Positions 1 to 8,260 of a stretch of 64,000 nt of DNA are shown one piece after another (position 1 is the stretch's first letter; the number at the start of each line of letters is the position of its first letter). The notes under the pieces are model-generated. The model had not been told where the DNA came from. It was given only the letters and a program-made list of their open reading frames with translations, and ran no database searches. Made by a program: the position numbers and the translations under genes. The stretch comes from Treponema sp. (GTDB lineage Bacteria > Spirochaetota > Spirochaetia > Treponematales > Treponemataceae): NCBI GenBank assembly GCA_016296655.1, contig JAEDIW010000002.1:29060-93059 (forward strand), read 5' to 3'.

Positions 1-538
1 TTGTGGTTTCCAGAACACGAGAATTTTCCGTAGGTTTACTAATAACTACATCAGGACTTAACTTAGGCTGAACTTCTTTTCTAGCAAGCAGGACTGAACG
101 TGAAACTGCCGCAGAAGGTTTAAAAGCTGCAAGAATCGCCTCATGAATTTTTTCTTTATTTTCTTCAAGATACTGCTTTATGCGCATTGCAGGCGGTCTG
201 TAAATTATTCCAGCAGCTCCTAAATCTTTTGCCCTTAAAGCATCTGGAGAACCATCATTTACCATAGTGGAGCAGACTACACATGGTATAGGATTCGCAT
301 TTTTTTTCATTTCCTGTAAAAATGAAAGCCCATCCATTCTTGACATTTCAATATCAAGCAAAATGACATCCGGACGTTCCTGCTTTATTTTTTCAATTCC
401 CATAACAGGATTCGGTGCTGAAGCTATCATCTTGACATCCCGATAGGGAATGAACAGAGACCTTATCATTTCCCGAAAAATTGTAGAATCATTTATTACC
501 AAAAGCTTTATAGGATTTACCTGATTTATATTTCCCAT
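1..538 (-). CDS. cheB: CheB chemotaxis methylesterase, N-terminal part (cut by window edge)
   Basis: The reading frame starts at the ATG at 536-538 and runs off the left edge, so only the receiver domain and the start of the linker are visible. The translation begins MGNINQVNPIKLLVINDST and contains LLDIEMSRMDGLSFL, the CheB form of the phosphoacceptor-Asp motif, followed by a VCSTM strand typical of CheB. CheB removes methyl groups from chemoreceptors when phosphorylated by CheA. Its ATG overlaps the cheA stop codon (ATGA), so the two are translationally coupled. The catalytic methylesterase domain lies outside the window, so an orphan receiver protein cannot be formally excluded. Confidence 0.85.
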   Translation of the reverse strand, partial: MGNINQVNPIKLLVINDSTIFREMIRSLFIPYRDVKMIASAPNPVMGIEKIKQERPDVILLDIEMSRMDGLSFLQEMKKNANPIPCVVCSTMVNDGSPDALRAKDLGAAGIIYRPPAMRIKQYLEENKEKIHEAILAAFKPSAAVSRSVLLARKEVQPKLSPDVVISKPTENSRVLETT

Positions 539-2685
539 CATTTTTCTACCATTTCTATTTTTTTGACAATCTGAGAAAGTCTTAGAATATCAAGAATCAG
601 AGCAACACTACCATCTCCAAGAATCGTCGCCCCGGAAATTCCTGCCACATTTTTGAACAACTCGCCCAAAGGTTTTATTACAGTCTGATGATTCCCTATT
701 ACAGAATCAACTATAATTCCAATTTTTGATTCATTATCATTTACAACAACAACCTGCCGGCCAGCTTTAGTCTCCTGAGGCATTTCAAAATATTTAACCA
801 TATTAATACATGGAAGATAATCCCCTCTGGAAGTAATATGAGTACATAACTTTTCAGTTTCATTCTCAGGGGCAAGTTCTACACACTCTTCAACATTTGT
901 AAGAGGAATTACAAACAGTCTTTCATTAATCTGAACCAACATGCCGTCAATAATTGCAAGCGTAAGCGGAATTTTCAAAATAAATTTTGAACCTTTTCCA
1001 GCTTCTGTTTCAACAGAAACTGTTCCACCCAAACTGCCAATATCCTTACGGACAACATCCATTCCAACTCCGCGACCTGATACATTTGTAACAACTGCAT
1101 TTGTTGAAAAACCAGGCTTGAAAATCATTTCATAAATTTCCTGGTCAGAAAGGTTGTCATCAGGTTTCAAAAGCCCCTTTTCAAGAGCTTTTTTATAAAT
1201 TGCATCCTTATTCAATCCTGCGCCATTATCAGCTACAGTAATAAGGACAAAGCCTCCTGCATGTTTGGCAGTTAAAGTTACAATCCCCTGCCTATCCTTT
1301 CCCAAGGCAATTCTTTCCTCTGGTGTTTCAATTCCATGATCAGCAGAATTTCTTATAAGATGAATGAGCGGATCATTCAGTTTTTCAATAACAGTTTTAT
1401 CAAGCTCAGTTTCAGCGCCTTCAGTATTCAAATCAATATCTTTGTTCAGCTGCTTTGACAAATCATGCACAAGCCGGCGAAATCTTGAAAAAATAGTACC
1501 AATCGGCAGCATCCGCATATCCATTGCAGTATCTCGCAAACCAAATACAAGCCTTTCACTTAATTCACTTATAGCCGTAAGCTGAGGATTTTGAATTTCC
1601 AATGCAAGCTGTGCAAGTCTGGCATTAAAAGTAACCATTTCACCTACAAGATCAATAAGCGAATCCAGCTTTTCAGAATTTACACGGATTGTCTGGTTTG
1701 CTGCCGCAGATGCTCCACTAGCATGATTTTCATCTTTTTTCTGAGAAATTTTCCGTAAATGCTCCTGTTCTGCAAGTGCTGACTGGAGTTGATTTTCCGT
1801 AACAGCCTTGGTTTCTACAAGAACCTGCCCTATTTTTTTCTGCTCATTTATAATTCTGTTGAATTCATCCCGGCTGATGTTGTTCCTGCTTACAAGGATT
1901 TCCCCAAGCTTTTTCTGCAATGTTGTTTCCATATCAATTTTTTCAATGGAAACTTTTGATTCATTATCCAGAAAAATAAAAACACTTTGAATGTCTGCTT
2001 CTGTTTTTGAAGTTGTCAGAAAAATATCCCATGACAAATAGCAGTCTTCGGCATTTATTTCACTTAACGGCGGAATTTCATCAGAAAAAGCAATGACTGT
2101 GGATTCCCCCATTTCTGCAAGTTCTTTTACTAAAAGCTCAGGTCTTGTCCCATTCATCATAATCGAACGGCATGGCCTGAAAATTATCCGCCAGGAATTT
2201 TCTTTGCCGGAAGAAGCTTCTGCATTTTCAGTTGCAATTTTTTCCACAGATTTTTCCACAGGGCTTTCCATGGCAGAAGAGTTTTTCCTATGGCTGTCAA
2301 TATAATCATGAACTAAAGCCAGAAGTTTTTCAGATTCTGCTTGAATTTCATCTGTAATTTCCACACCAAGCATGCTTCGAATATGATCACGAGCTTGTAG
2401 AGTAATGGAAACCAGGCCATTATCAGCAGGAATTTCACCGCTACGAACCAAGTCAAAGGCATTTTCTATTTCATGCGTAAATTTTTGGATTTCTTCAAAC
2501 CCAAACATGCCAGACGAACCTTTTATTGTATGCATAGCCCTAAATATGGCACCAATAACTTCCTGATCTTCAGGATTTTCTTCCAGGGTCAAGAGCTGGT
2601 TTTCCAAATCATCAAGCAATTCATTTGCTTCTTCAAAAAATACAGAAGAAATCTGATCTATTGATGTTCCCATACTATTACCCAT
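538..2685 (-). CDS. cheA: Chemotaxis histidine kinase CheA
   Basis: CheA phosphorylates itself on the HPt domain and passes the phosphate to CheY and CheB. Visible parts: HPt domain (about 8-110) with phosphoacceptor His52 in AMHTIKGSSG; a P2-like segment (about 165-250); a duplicated LGEILV / IGQVLV motif segment (about 256-310) resembling MshEN modules; the dimerisation helices (about 331-395); an ATPase domain with N-box HLIRNSADHG (about 442-451) and the G-box GRGVGMDVV; and a C-terminal CheW-like P5 domain. At 715 residues it is normal length for the family. The first ATG (2685) overlaps the upstream STAS gene by 8 bases; a second in-frame ATG at 2673 has more room for a ribosome site and may be the true start. 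Confidence 0.96.
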   Translation of the reverse strand: MGNSMGTSIDQISSVFFEEANELLDDLENQLLTLEENPEDQEVIGAIFRAMHTIKGSSGMFGFEEIQKFTHEIENAFDLVRSGEIPADNGLVSITLQARDHIRSMLGVEITDEIQAESEKLLALVHDYIDSHRKNSSAMESPVEKSVEKIATENAEASSGKENSWRIIFRPCRSIMMNGTRPELLVKELAEMGESTVIAFSDEIPPLSEINAEDCYLSWDIFLTTSKTEADIQSVFIFLDNESKVSIEKIDMETTLQKKLGEILVSRNNISRDEFNRIINEQKKIGQVLVETKAVTENQLQSALAEQEHLRKISQKKDENHASGASAAANQTIRVNSEKLDSLIDLVGEMVTFNARLAQLALEIQNPQLTAISELSERLVFGLRDTAMDMRMLPIGTIFSRFRRLVHDLSKQLNKDIDLNTEGAETELDKTVIEKLNDPLIHLIRNSADHGIETPEERIALGKDRQGIVTLTAKHAGGFVLITVADNGAGLNKDAIYKKALEKGLLKPDDNLSDQEIYEMIFKPGFSTNAVVTNVSGRGVGMDVVRKDIGSLGGTVSVETEAGKGSKFILKIPLTLAIIDGMLVQINERLFVIPLTNVEECVELAPENETEKLCTHITSRGDYLPCINMVKYFEMPQETKAGRQVVVVNDNESKIGIIVDSVIGNHQTVIKPLGELFKNVAGISGATILGDGSVALILDILRLSQIVKKIEMVEK

Positions 2686-2971
2686 CCTGCTTTACAGAAA
2701 GTTCTAAATTCAAAAGTTTAAGGAACTGCATTACAGCAGGAGAAATATTTTTATCCACTTGGAATTTTACTCCACGTTTTGCAGCTTCTTTTCCTGCAGA
2801 AAAAATCAATTGAATTATGGCCGTATCAATATCTTCAATTGCAGAAATATCCAGCAAAATTTCCTTTGCGCTGTCAAAAGCCTGCAAAAACTCCTGCTTC
2901 AATGCATCTGCTTTTTCAATCGTCAGGGAACCCTGCCATTTTATAATTTTCTTTGCATCTGATGCTGCCAT
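2678..2971 (-). CDS. STAS-domain protein (anti-anti-sigma-like) in the chemotaxis operon
   Basis: A 97-residue single STAS domain. The core strand LLDISAIEDIDTAIIQLI matches the region around the conserved phosphorylatable Ser of SpoIIAA-type antagonists, but the usual D-S-[SA]-G is replaced by D-T-A-I, so a Thr would have to act if it is phosphorylated at all. STAS proteins of this size are often encoded beside cheA in spirochaetes and other bacteria; their role there is poorly defined. The start is set at the ATG at 2971 because AGAGGTGG lies just before it; the frame is open to a TTG 21 bases upstream with no ribosome site. First gene of the stas-cheA-cheB operon. A 12-bp palindrome (CTGTTTAAACAG, 3004-3015) lies in its leader. 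Confidence 0.85.
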   Translation of the reverse strand: MAASDAKKIIKWQGSLTIEKADALKQEFLQAFDSAKEILLDISAIEDIDTAIIQLIFSAGKEAAKRGVKFQVDKNISPAVMQFLKLLNLELSVKQDG

Positions 2972-3142
2972 ATCCACCTCTTGCCGATACAAACATCCTG
3001 TTCCTGTTTAAACAGACATTTCCTACAGTATATATTTTATTTCATATTCGGCTAAATATCTAACTTTATATATTCTTTTCTGACTTTTATTTTTGAATTT
3101 CTGCGGAAACTGTTATATCCTAATATAAAGAGTGTAAAAAAG

Positions 3143-3186
3143 GTCTTTTTGATAAACAAAATAATTAATCACCTTTACAAAAAGAC
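3143..3186. promoter_or_regulatory. Inverted repeat in the cheW leader
   Basis: Perfect 9-bp arms GTCTTTTTG (3143-3151) and CAAAAAGAC (3178-3186) flank a 26-base AT-rich loop, ending 43 bases before the cheW ATG and between the divergent stas-cheA-cheB and cheW units. It could be an operator or an mRNA structure. No T-run follows it, so a terminator is unlikely. Confidence 0.4.
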
Positions 3187-3229
3187 TTAAGTTTCAGCTA
3201 AAATTAAAATGAAAATACAGGGAGAAAAC

Positions 3230-3718
3230 ATGAGCGGTCAGGACAAACCAGAGACGAACAATTTCTTTACATTTAATTTGGGGAAAGGCAATTTTGCATT
3301 GCCTGTCAAAAACGTAAAAGAGGTCCTGAACTACGAACCTGTTTCTTCAGTACCAAAAGCATTGCCATATATCAAAGGTGTCATGAACATCCGAGGTTCA
3401 GTAGTTACTGTAATTGATTTAAGGACAATGTTTGGATTTGACCCTGTAAAACCTATTGAAAAAAATTCAATAATCGTTACAGAAATAGAACAGGAAAATG
3501 CCCATCCTCTGACAATAGGTATATTTTCTGACAGCGTAAATAATGTAGCACCCCTAGAAATAATCAATGCAGATACTGCTGATTACGGAGTTATCCCAAA
3601 CAGAAAAGATTTTATATCAGGAATCGGCAAAATTGACGGGAAATTCATTCTCATTCTTGATTTGGAAAAAATTCTTTTTTCAATAAATGCAGAGCTTGAG
3701 GAAAATATTGAACTATAG
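3230..3718 (+). CDS. cheW: CheW chemotaxis coupling protein
   Basis: CheW bridges chemoreceptors and CheA in the cytoplasmic array. The 162-residue product is a single CheW domain: the beta-strand LPVKNVKEVL, the loop PKALPYIKGVMNIRG and VVTVIDLRTMFG are the diagnostic family segments, and ILILDLEKIL closes the fold. The start is placed at the ATG at 3230, seven bases after GGGAG; a second in-frame ATG at 3209 has no ribosome site. It is transcribed away from the stas-cheA-cheB operon and followed by a copy of the dispersed palindromic element. Confidence 0.92.
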   Translation: MSGQDKPETNNFFTFNLGKGNFALPVKNVKEVLNYEPVSSVPKALPYIKGVMNIRGSVVTVIDLRTMFGFDPVKPIEKNSIIVTEIEQENAHPLTIGIFSDSVNNVAPLEIINADTADYGVIPNRKDFISGIGKIDGKFILILDLEKILFSINAELEENIEL

Positions 3719-3755
3719 CTATTTCAAAATCTTGCATTCTTTTGGAAATAAAAAA

Positions 3756-3807
3756 GGGCTGTCCCCAAAGTAAAGTTCATAGTATCAGAACTAATTCGAC
3801 AGCCCCC
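3756..3807 (-). repeat. Dispersed palindromic element, copy A (short form)
   Basis: Begins GGGCTGTC (3756-3763) and ends GACAGCCC (3798-3805). The inner part, CCCCAAAGTAAAGTTCATAG, is the reverse complement of the right end of copy B. It sits between cheW and the convergent receptor-like gene. Only about 52 bases long. Confidence 0.75.
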
Positions 3808-3838
3808 ATCATTCTAAATAATCTTAGACTAAACAGCT

Positions 3839-5560
3839 TTAGAAGAAAGTTATTTCTCCAGATTTAGCAACTTCTTTTTCAATTCCAAAACCACCGATTT
3901 TTCCGGCAGCTTCTTTATGAGCCGTAATCGTAAAGTTCTTTATCAAATCCTTTAATCTGTTGTCCCTTATTTCCCAGAACGAAAAGCCATTATTTTTCAT
4001 TATAAAGTCTTTTTTATGGCTCAGTTCCGCAACCATATTTTTCAGCTGAGAATTAATTGACCGCAAAGTAAGACCAAGCTTTCCAACATTTTTCAGTTCT
4101 TCATTTACTTCAACACACTGCTGTTCAAAACCATCTGGCAGAGCATGAAAATTATGCAGAATTTCCGAAATAATGTTATAGTCCGCACCAAGCTGATTGA
4201 AAAATTCAGTTTTTACTTTTTTCAAAAGTTTCATCTGCTTGTTGTCCATTTCAATCTGCCGTGTAAACAACGAAAGTATGTCCTTTGTATCTTTAGAAAA
4301 GGCCTGAAGAAGTTTTTGCATACCATCCAGAGAATTGTTTGCAGATTTTATATAATTGTCCATGTCTGTTACAGAATCGCGAACAGAAGAAATAGCATCA
4401 TTTTTGGCAACTTCAATCCCCTGCATTACGCGAACATGATGCAGATTCTGAATTACCGGGCTCAAATCTTCAAACGTACGATTCATGCTGTTGGCCCACT
4501 GTGTAATGCTCTGACATGTAAATTCCAGATTCCTCTGAGAATTTTGAAAATTAATGAATTCCTCAAGAATCACAGAAAATTTAGACTGAATACGTTCAAT
4601 TGCAAGAAGCATGCTTTCAGAATTATCTTCACCTTCAGCCAGAAATCTCTTCAAAAAGGCCTGTCTTTTTTCTTCGATTGAAGTAAGCATTTTTGAAACT
4701 TTTTCCCAGTTGCTGTCAAAAATTTCTGTAATTTCATCCAAATGCCCGATAATATCATCAAGAACCGACTGCGCAATCTGCAAAAGCTCAACATTGAAAC
4801 TCACATTATCCAGAATTTCTTCAACTCTCTGCTCATTTTCATTGATTTTAGAAAAATCCTGCAAACAGAGAAGAACATGCTCCAATGCCTGCCGGATAAT
4901 ATCCTGAAGCTGCAAAGCCTCCATCGTCTTCTGAATTGGAAAATAAACATCTGCAGCCAAATCTGACATACCGTTCAATGCTTCTGAAGAATTTTTTATC
5001 AATGCCAGAAGACCTTCAGAGGAACTTGTTCCCAACACTGAAAGTTTTTTCTGACAGTCCAGCACAGCCTTTATGATATTTTCCAAATCGGAAATATTTC
5101 GCAGAAGTTCATCTTCTTCTGTCAAAAGATGATTTGCATACTGAAGCATCTGATTAGAAAGTCGCTTTAAATTTTCAGTAATACAGGAAAAGGCGAGACC
5201 TTTTTCACCAGATTTTATCGAAATTACCATGGCATTCAAAGTAATCAGTTCCATTTCCTCTGAATCATTTTTTATTTCTTTTACCATGGTATCCAGTTCG
5301 TTCAAATCTTCAATTTTTTGATTAAGATTCGTATACAAAGCAGAATAATGCTTGTCAAAACCATTAAAAAGGGCATCTTCCTTTTCAGAAGCCTTGTCAT
5401 TGCTTTCTTTTAACTCATTTAAAGCTGAAATCAATTCTTCCAGCGAAGTTCCGCCCTTTTTGTTAAGCAATGCAGGAAATTTGTCTGCCAGCGAAAGAAA
5501 CATATCTTCAATCTTTGCACTAGTTTCTTCCAACGTCCGTGATATTTCAATTATTTCCAT
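3839..5560 (-). CDS. Soluble methyl-accepting-protein-like coiled-coil protein
   Basis: A 573-residue, almost entirely helical protein with no membrane segment or signal peptide. Residues about 105-135 (ITLNAMVISIKSGEKGLAFS) align with the chemoreceptor signalling helix LNAAIEAARAGE-GFAVVA, but the rest of a standard MCP hairpin is not evident; the remainder is long heptad-like helices. It is therefore receptor-like rather than a proven receptor. It follows the ParA-type ATPase gene by 73 bases on the same strand and faces cheW. A role in organising or positioning chemotaxis arrays would be an inference from this context. Start at 5560 is preceded by AGGAAAGAGAGAG. The product could also be an unrelated spirochaete coiled-coil protein that resembles MCPs by composition. 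Confidence 0.65.
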   Translation of the reverse strand: MEIIEISRTLEETSAKIEDMFLSLADKFPALLNKKGGTSLEELISALNELKESNDKASEKEDALFNGFDKHYSALYTNLNQKIEDLNELDTMVKEIKNDSEEMELITLNAMVISIKSGEKGLAFSCITENLKRLSNQMLQYANHLLTEEDELLRNISDLENIIKAVLDCQKKLSVLGTSSSEGLLALIKNSSEALNGMSDLAADVYFPIQKTMEALQLQDIIRQALEHVLLCLQDFSKINENEQRVEEILDNVSFNVELLQIAQSVLDDIIGHLDEITEIFDSNWEKVSKMLTSIEEKRQAFLKRFLAEGEDNSESMLLAIERIQSKFSVILEEFINFQNSQRNLEFTCQSITQWANSMNRTFEDLSPVIQNLHHVRVMQGIEVAKNDAISSVRDSVTDMDNYIKSANNSLDGMQKLLQAFSKDTKDILSLFTRQIEMDNKQMKLLKKVKTEFFNQLGADYNIISEILHNFHALPDGFEQQCVEVNEELKNVGKLGLTLRSINSQLKNMVAELSHKKDFIMKNNGFSFWEIRDNRLKDLIKNFTITAHKEAAGKIGGFGIEKEVAKSGEITFF

Positions 5561-5633
5561 TTATTCTCTCTCTTTCCTTATAAAAATTCTGTTTTCCAGA
5601 TTTACTGAAAATTTTAGTTTTTTTTACCTTCAT

Positions 5634-6620
5634 TTATGTATTCCGGTTAATTTGCGTGAACTCCTGAGACAACAATGACATATCATCCTGACCAAGTTCC
5701 ATTTCATACATTTCGGCATAATCGTAAGAATATCTTAAGATTCTTTCAGCTGCATAGCGAGCCTGAACAATAAATTTTCCGTCAGGATCCGTAAGAGCCA
5801 GAGGCTTTCTGCGAGCAATGGAAAGTGGCAGATTCTTATCTCTAGGAACAAACCCCACAAAATCAATATTCATGTCCAGTTTTTTCAATGCCAGAGATCG
5901 CAAACGTTTTGCCATCTCCAAATCCTGAACGCTTTCACCCATATTAATAATAACCTGTGGCCTGAATTTCTTCATCTCCTGCGCCGCTTTTTCTCCTGTT
6001 TCCGGAAATTCCATGCAAATTTTCTGCACAAGTTCAACAAACGAAGTTTCCGCACCAGCACCGCTTGCTGCAATAAATTCCTGAATTACAGAACGCTCAG
6101 GACTTTTTGCTTTAAACTGCCTTGTAAAAAATCTGAATGCAGCAGACTTTAAAAAAGAATATGCATTCAGTATGGAAGTAATTTCAGGAGTTGAAACCAA
6201 AATTGAATTATGTGTTAAAAGAAAAAAATCAAGCGTATTGTAAGCAGATCCTGCCCCCAAATCCAGAATAAAATAGTCTGCATCAGATTTTTGAATTTCT
6301 TTGATTATCTTATTTTTTGCAAAAAATCCAAGATTTGCAGTTCCCGGCAAAAGACAGTCCCCCGCAATAAACCGAAGCCCCTCAATTCCTGTATCTTGAA
6401 GCAAAGTTTCAAAAGAATTTTCCTGCTTGTAAATGAAATTTCCCAAACCTGCATGATTATTTTTCAACCCAAGCAAAGTATGCAGATTTGCTCCGCCAAA
6501 GTCAAAATCAGCTAAAATTACTTTTTTATTTTTTTGAGCAAGCAAAATCGCCAGATTCATTGAAAGGGATGTCTTACCAACTCCACCTTTTCCACTGGCA
6601 ACAGGCAGAATATTTACCAT
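5634..6620 (-). CDS. ParA/MinD-family ATPase (FlhG-like)
   Basis: A 328-residue deviant-Walker ATPase: SGKGGVGKTS at residues 9-18 has the family's signature Lys, DFDFGGANLH (about 38-47) is the switch region, and FILDLGAG is Walker B. Proteins of this group position flagella, receptor arrays or septa by ATP-dependent dimerisation on membrane or DNA. There is no clear C-terminal amphipathic MinD helix (the C terminus is LLSQEFTQINRNT). It may be co-transcribed with the receptor-like gene downstream. There is no Shine-Dalgarno sequence; a TTGATT-17-TATAAT promoter ends 8 bases before the ATG, so the mRNA is likely leaderless or nearly so. Whether it is FlhG or a chemotaxis ParA cannot be settled here. 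Confidence 0.85.
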   Translation of the reverse strand: MVNILPVASGKGGVGKTSLSMNLAILLAQKNKKVILADFDFGGANLHTLLGLKNNHAGLGNFIYKQENSFETLLQDTGIEGLRFIAGDCLLPGTANLGFFAKNKIIKEIQKSDADYFILDLGAGSAYNTLDFFLLTHNSILVSTPEITSILNAYSFLKSAAFRFFTRQFKAKSPERSVIQEFIAASGAGAETSFVELVQKICMEFPETGEKAAQEMKKFRPQVIINMGESVQDLEMAKRLRSLALKKLDMNIDFVGFVPRDKNLPLSIARRKPLALTDPDGKFIVQARYAAERILRYSYDYAEMYEMELGQDDMSLLSQEFTQINRNT

Positions 6621-6628
6621 AATAATTT

Positions 6629-6657
6629 ATTATAGATGCAAATATGGAATCAATCAA
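6629..6657 (-). promoter_or_regulatory. Promoter of the ParA-like gene (leaderless type)
   Basis: On the minus strand, -35 TTGATT (6652-6657), a 17-base spacer and -10 TATAAT (6629-6634). The expected start point is within about two bases of the ATG at 6620. Confidence 0.6.
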
Positions 6658-6669
6658 TTTAATTTTAAA

Positions 6670-6761
6670 GGGGCTGTCTAATAAGTTCTGACCACTGTAT
6701 ATGGAGAGATTCCCAAATAAATTGAAATAACACTATAAACTTTACTTTTGGGGACAGCTCC
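6670..6761 (+). repeat. Dispersed palindromic element, copy B (reference copy)
   Basis: Starts GGGGCTGTCTAATAAGTTCT and ends CTTTTGGGGACAGCTCC, giving near-perfect terminal inverted repeats of about 9 bp around a roughly 75-base AT-rich core. Lies between the divergent ParA-like and TetR-like genes. Confidence 0.8.
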
Positions 6762-6873
6762 ATTCTAAATTATTTCTAAAAGATGACCAGTCTTTACAAT
6801 TCAAACGATATTTTTACCAGTCAAGGCTTCAAATCTTTATTTAAAAAATTTACATAATTTTTTTAAAATTTTG

Positions 6874-6902
6874 TTGACATCAAAAATGAATTACTATATC
6901 TT
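6874..6902 (+). promoter_or_regulatory. Promoter of the efflux regulator and operon
   Basis: -35 TTGACA (6874-6879), 17-base spacer, -10 TATCTT (6897-6902). The predicted start point falls inside the palindrome at 6907-6926. Confidence 0.6.
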
Positions 6903-6906
6903 TTGT

Positions 6907-6926
6907 GTTACCGATTGTTCGGTTAC
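6907..6926. promoter_or_regulatory. Palindromic TetR-type operator
   Basis: GTTACCGATTGTTCGGTTAC is an inverted repeat with one mismatch per arm pair (ACCGA / TCGGT core). It covers the predicted transcription start and ends 14 bases before the regulator's ATG, the usual place for an autorepression site of a TetR-family protein. Confidence 0.65.
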
Positions 6927-6940
6927 TTTTTTTTTAGATT

Positions 6941-8230
6941 ATGAAAACAACAACTAAAGAGTCAACAAAAATAAAAATTCTCAAAACTGCCTTTTCTTTT
7001 TACAAGAAACCATGCCTTACACATGTTTCTCTTGGCGACATCGCAAAAAAAGCAGGCATCTCAAAAGCTGCAATTTTTAAACACTTTCGCAACAAAGAGG
7101 AACTCTTAACTCAAATGGAAGATCACTTTTTTTCTGTTGTTGCAGATTTTATTCTTTCAACATATAAAAATCTTGCAGATGCAATATGGGCAAAAGATGT
7201 TTCCATTTACAGAATCATCCTCAGAAATTCTGTAAAGACTTTCTTTGAAAATCCAGAATACCTTTTCTATATGCTTTCCCTTCTTGCTTATGCACCAAAA
7301 GGTAATTACTACCTCAGAGAAAAGCTCAACCATAAACTTGAAGAAAGAGGTCTTTCGCTTTGCCTGATAGGTTCTTCACTAGGTGTTAATTATTCCAGTG
7401 AACAGAGTCAGATTTTTGATATTTCAAAACACACCGCAATTTCCTATGCATTCACTTCAACGTTTTTCTTTCTTTCCTACCATATTTTGAATTCTGAAAA
7501 TACAGAAATGCCAGACCAAAAAGAAGTTTTATGCACATTTCTGGCAGACTTACTGGACTTTGGCTTTTATAAACCTGAAAATAGGATTTCTACTGAACGC
7601 ATGAAAGAAATTGAAAAATCAGCTGTTATTGACTTTTCAAAAATACCAGAACCAAATCCATTTTTCAAAGCTCTGGCATCAATCGTAAATACCTGCGGGC
7701 TTCCGGGTGTAACAATTGAACGCCTGGCAAAAGAACTTGGCATGGCAAAAAGCAGTCTGTACACATACAGTTCTTCAAAAAATGAATTCATTTTTAACCT
7801 GCTTAGAGAAGAACTTACTTCGATGATTTCAGTTTTAAATCAGGTCTGCAAAAACTTTAAAAACAATGTAGATCTTTCCTATGCATTTATATATACAGCA
7901 ACACAATATTTTCTGAACAGAAAAGACGTTCTGGTAACTTTCCAATGGATTCGTATGACAGGCAGAATTTTTCCAGATACAAAAAATCTAGCAGAAAACA
8001 TTATCCAAAACCTGGATGATGATGCAGATTCTTTCGGTTTACAGGAAAATGATACAAGCTCATTCAAGATGCAGAAAGAAACTTTCTATTCATGGTTAAG
8101 TGCAGTTGCATCATCATTTGTCCTGCAAAAAAACAATCATAACCTTAGCGATGAACAGATTTTTGAAATTATCAGGATTTGTTTCAGCTATATACAAAGT
8201 GGTCTGACAAACTGCAATAGCAATAAATAA
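6941..8230 (+). CDS. Tandem TetR-family regulator with two DNA-binding domains
   Basis: A 429-residue protein, about twice TetR length. The first helix-turn-helix spans about residues 10-55 (LGDIAKKAGISKAAIFKHF, then NKEELL), the second about 241-285 (IERLAKELGMAKSSLYTYS, then SKNEFI). Each is followed by about 150-180 mostly helical residues, so the chain looks like two complete TetR units in tandem, able to act as a one-chain dimer. It heads the efflux operon and has a palindrome at its own start site, so it probably represses itself and the pump genes until a toxic ligand binds. No Shine-Dalgarno sequence precedes the ATG (only a T-run and AGATT). Confidence 0.85.
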   Translation: MKTTTKESTKIKILKTAFSFYKKPCLTHVSLGDIAKKAGISKAAIFKHFRNKEELLTQMEDHFFSVVADFILSTYKNLADAIWAKDVSIYRIILRNSVKTFFENPEYLFYMLSLLAYAPKGNYYLREKLNHKLEERGLSLCLIGSSLGVNYSSEQSQIFDISKHTAISYAFTSTFFFLSYHILNSENTEMPDQKEVLCTFLADLLDFGFYKPENRISTERMKEIEKSAVIDFSKIPEPNPFFKALASIVNTCGLPGVTIERLAKELGMAKSSLYTYSSSKNEFIFNLLREELTSMISVLNQVCKNFKNNVDLSYAFIYTATQYFLNRKDVLVTFQWIRMTGRIFPDTKNLAENIIQNLDDDADSFGLQENDTSSFKMQKETFYSWLSAVASSFVLQKNNHNLSDEQIFEIIRICFSYIQSGLTNCNSNK

Positions 8231-8260
8231 CAAAAATAAATTAGTCAGGAGGTTGTCAAA

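Noticed and set aside
3040..3070. Sigma-28-like TAAAGTT and GCCGAATA on the minus strand before the stas-cheA-cheB operon
   Set aside because: The spacing between the two parts is about three bases too short for the sigma-28 consensus and the -10 is imperfect.
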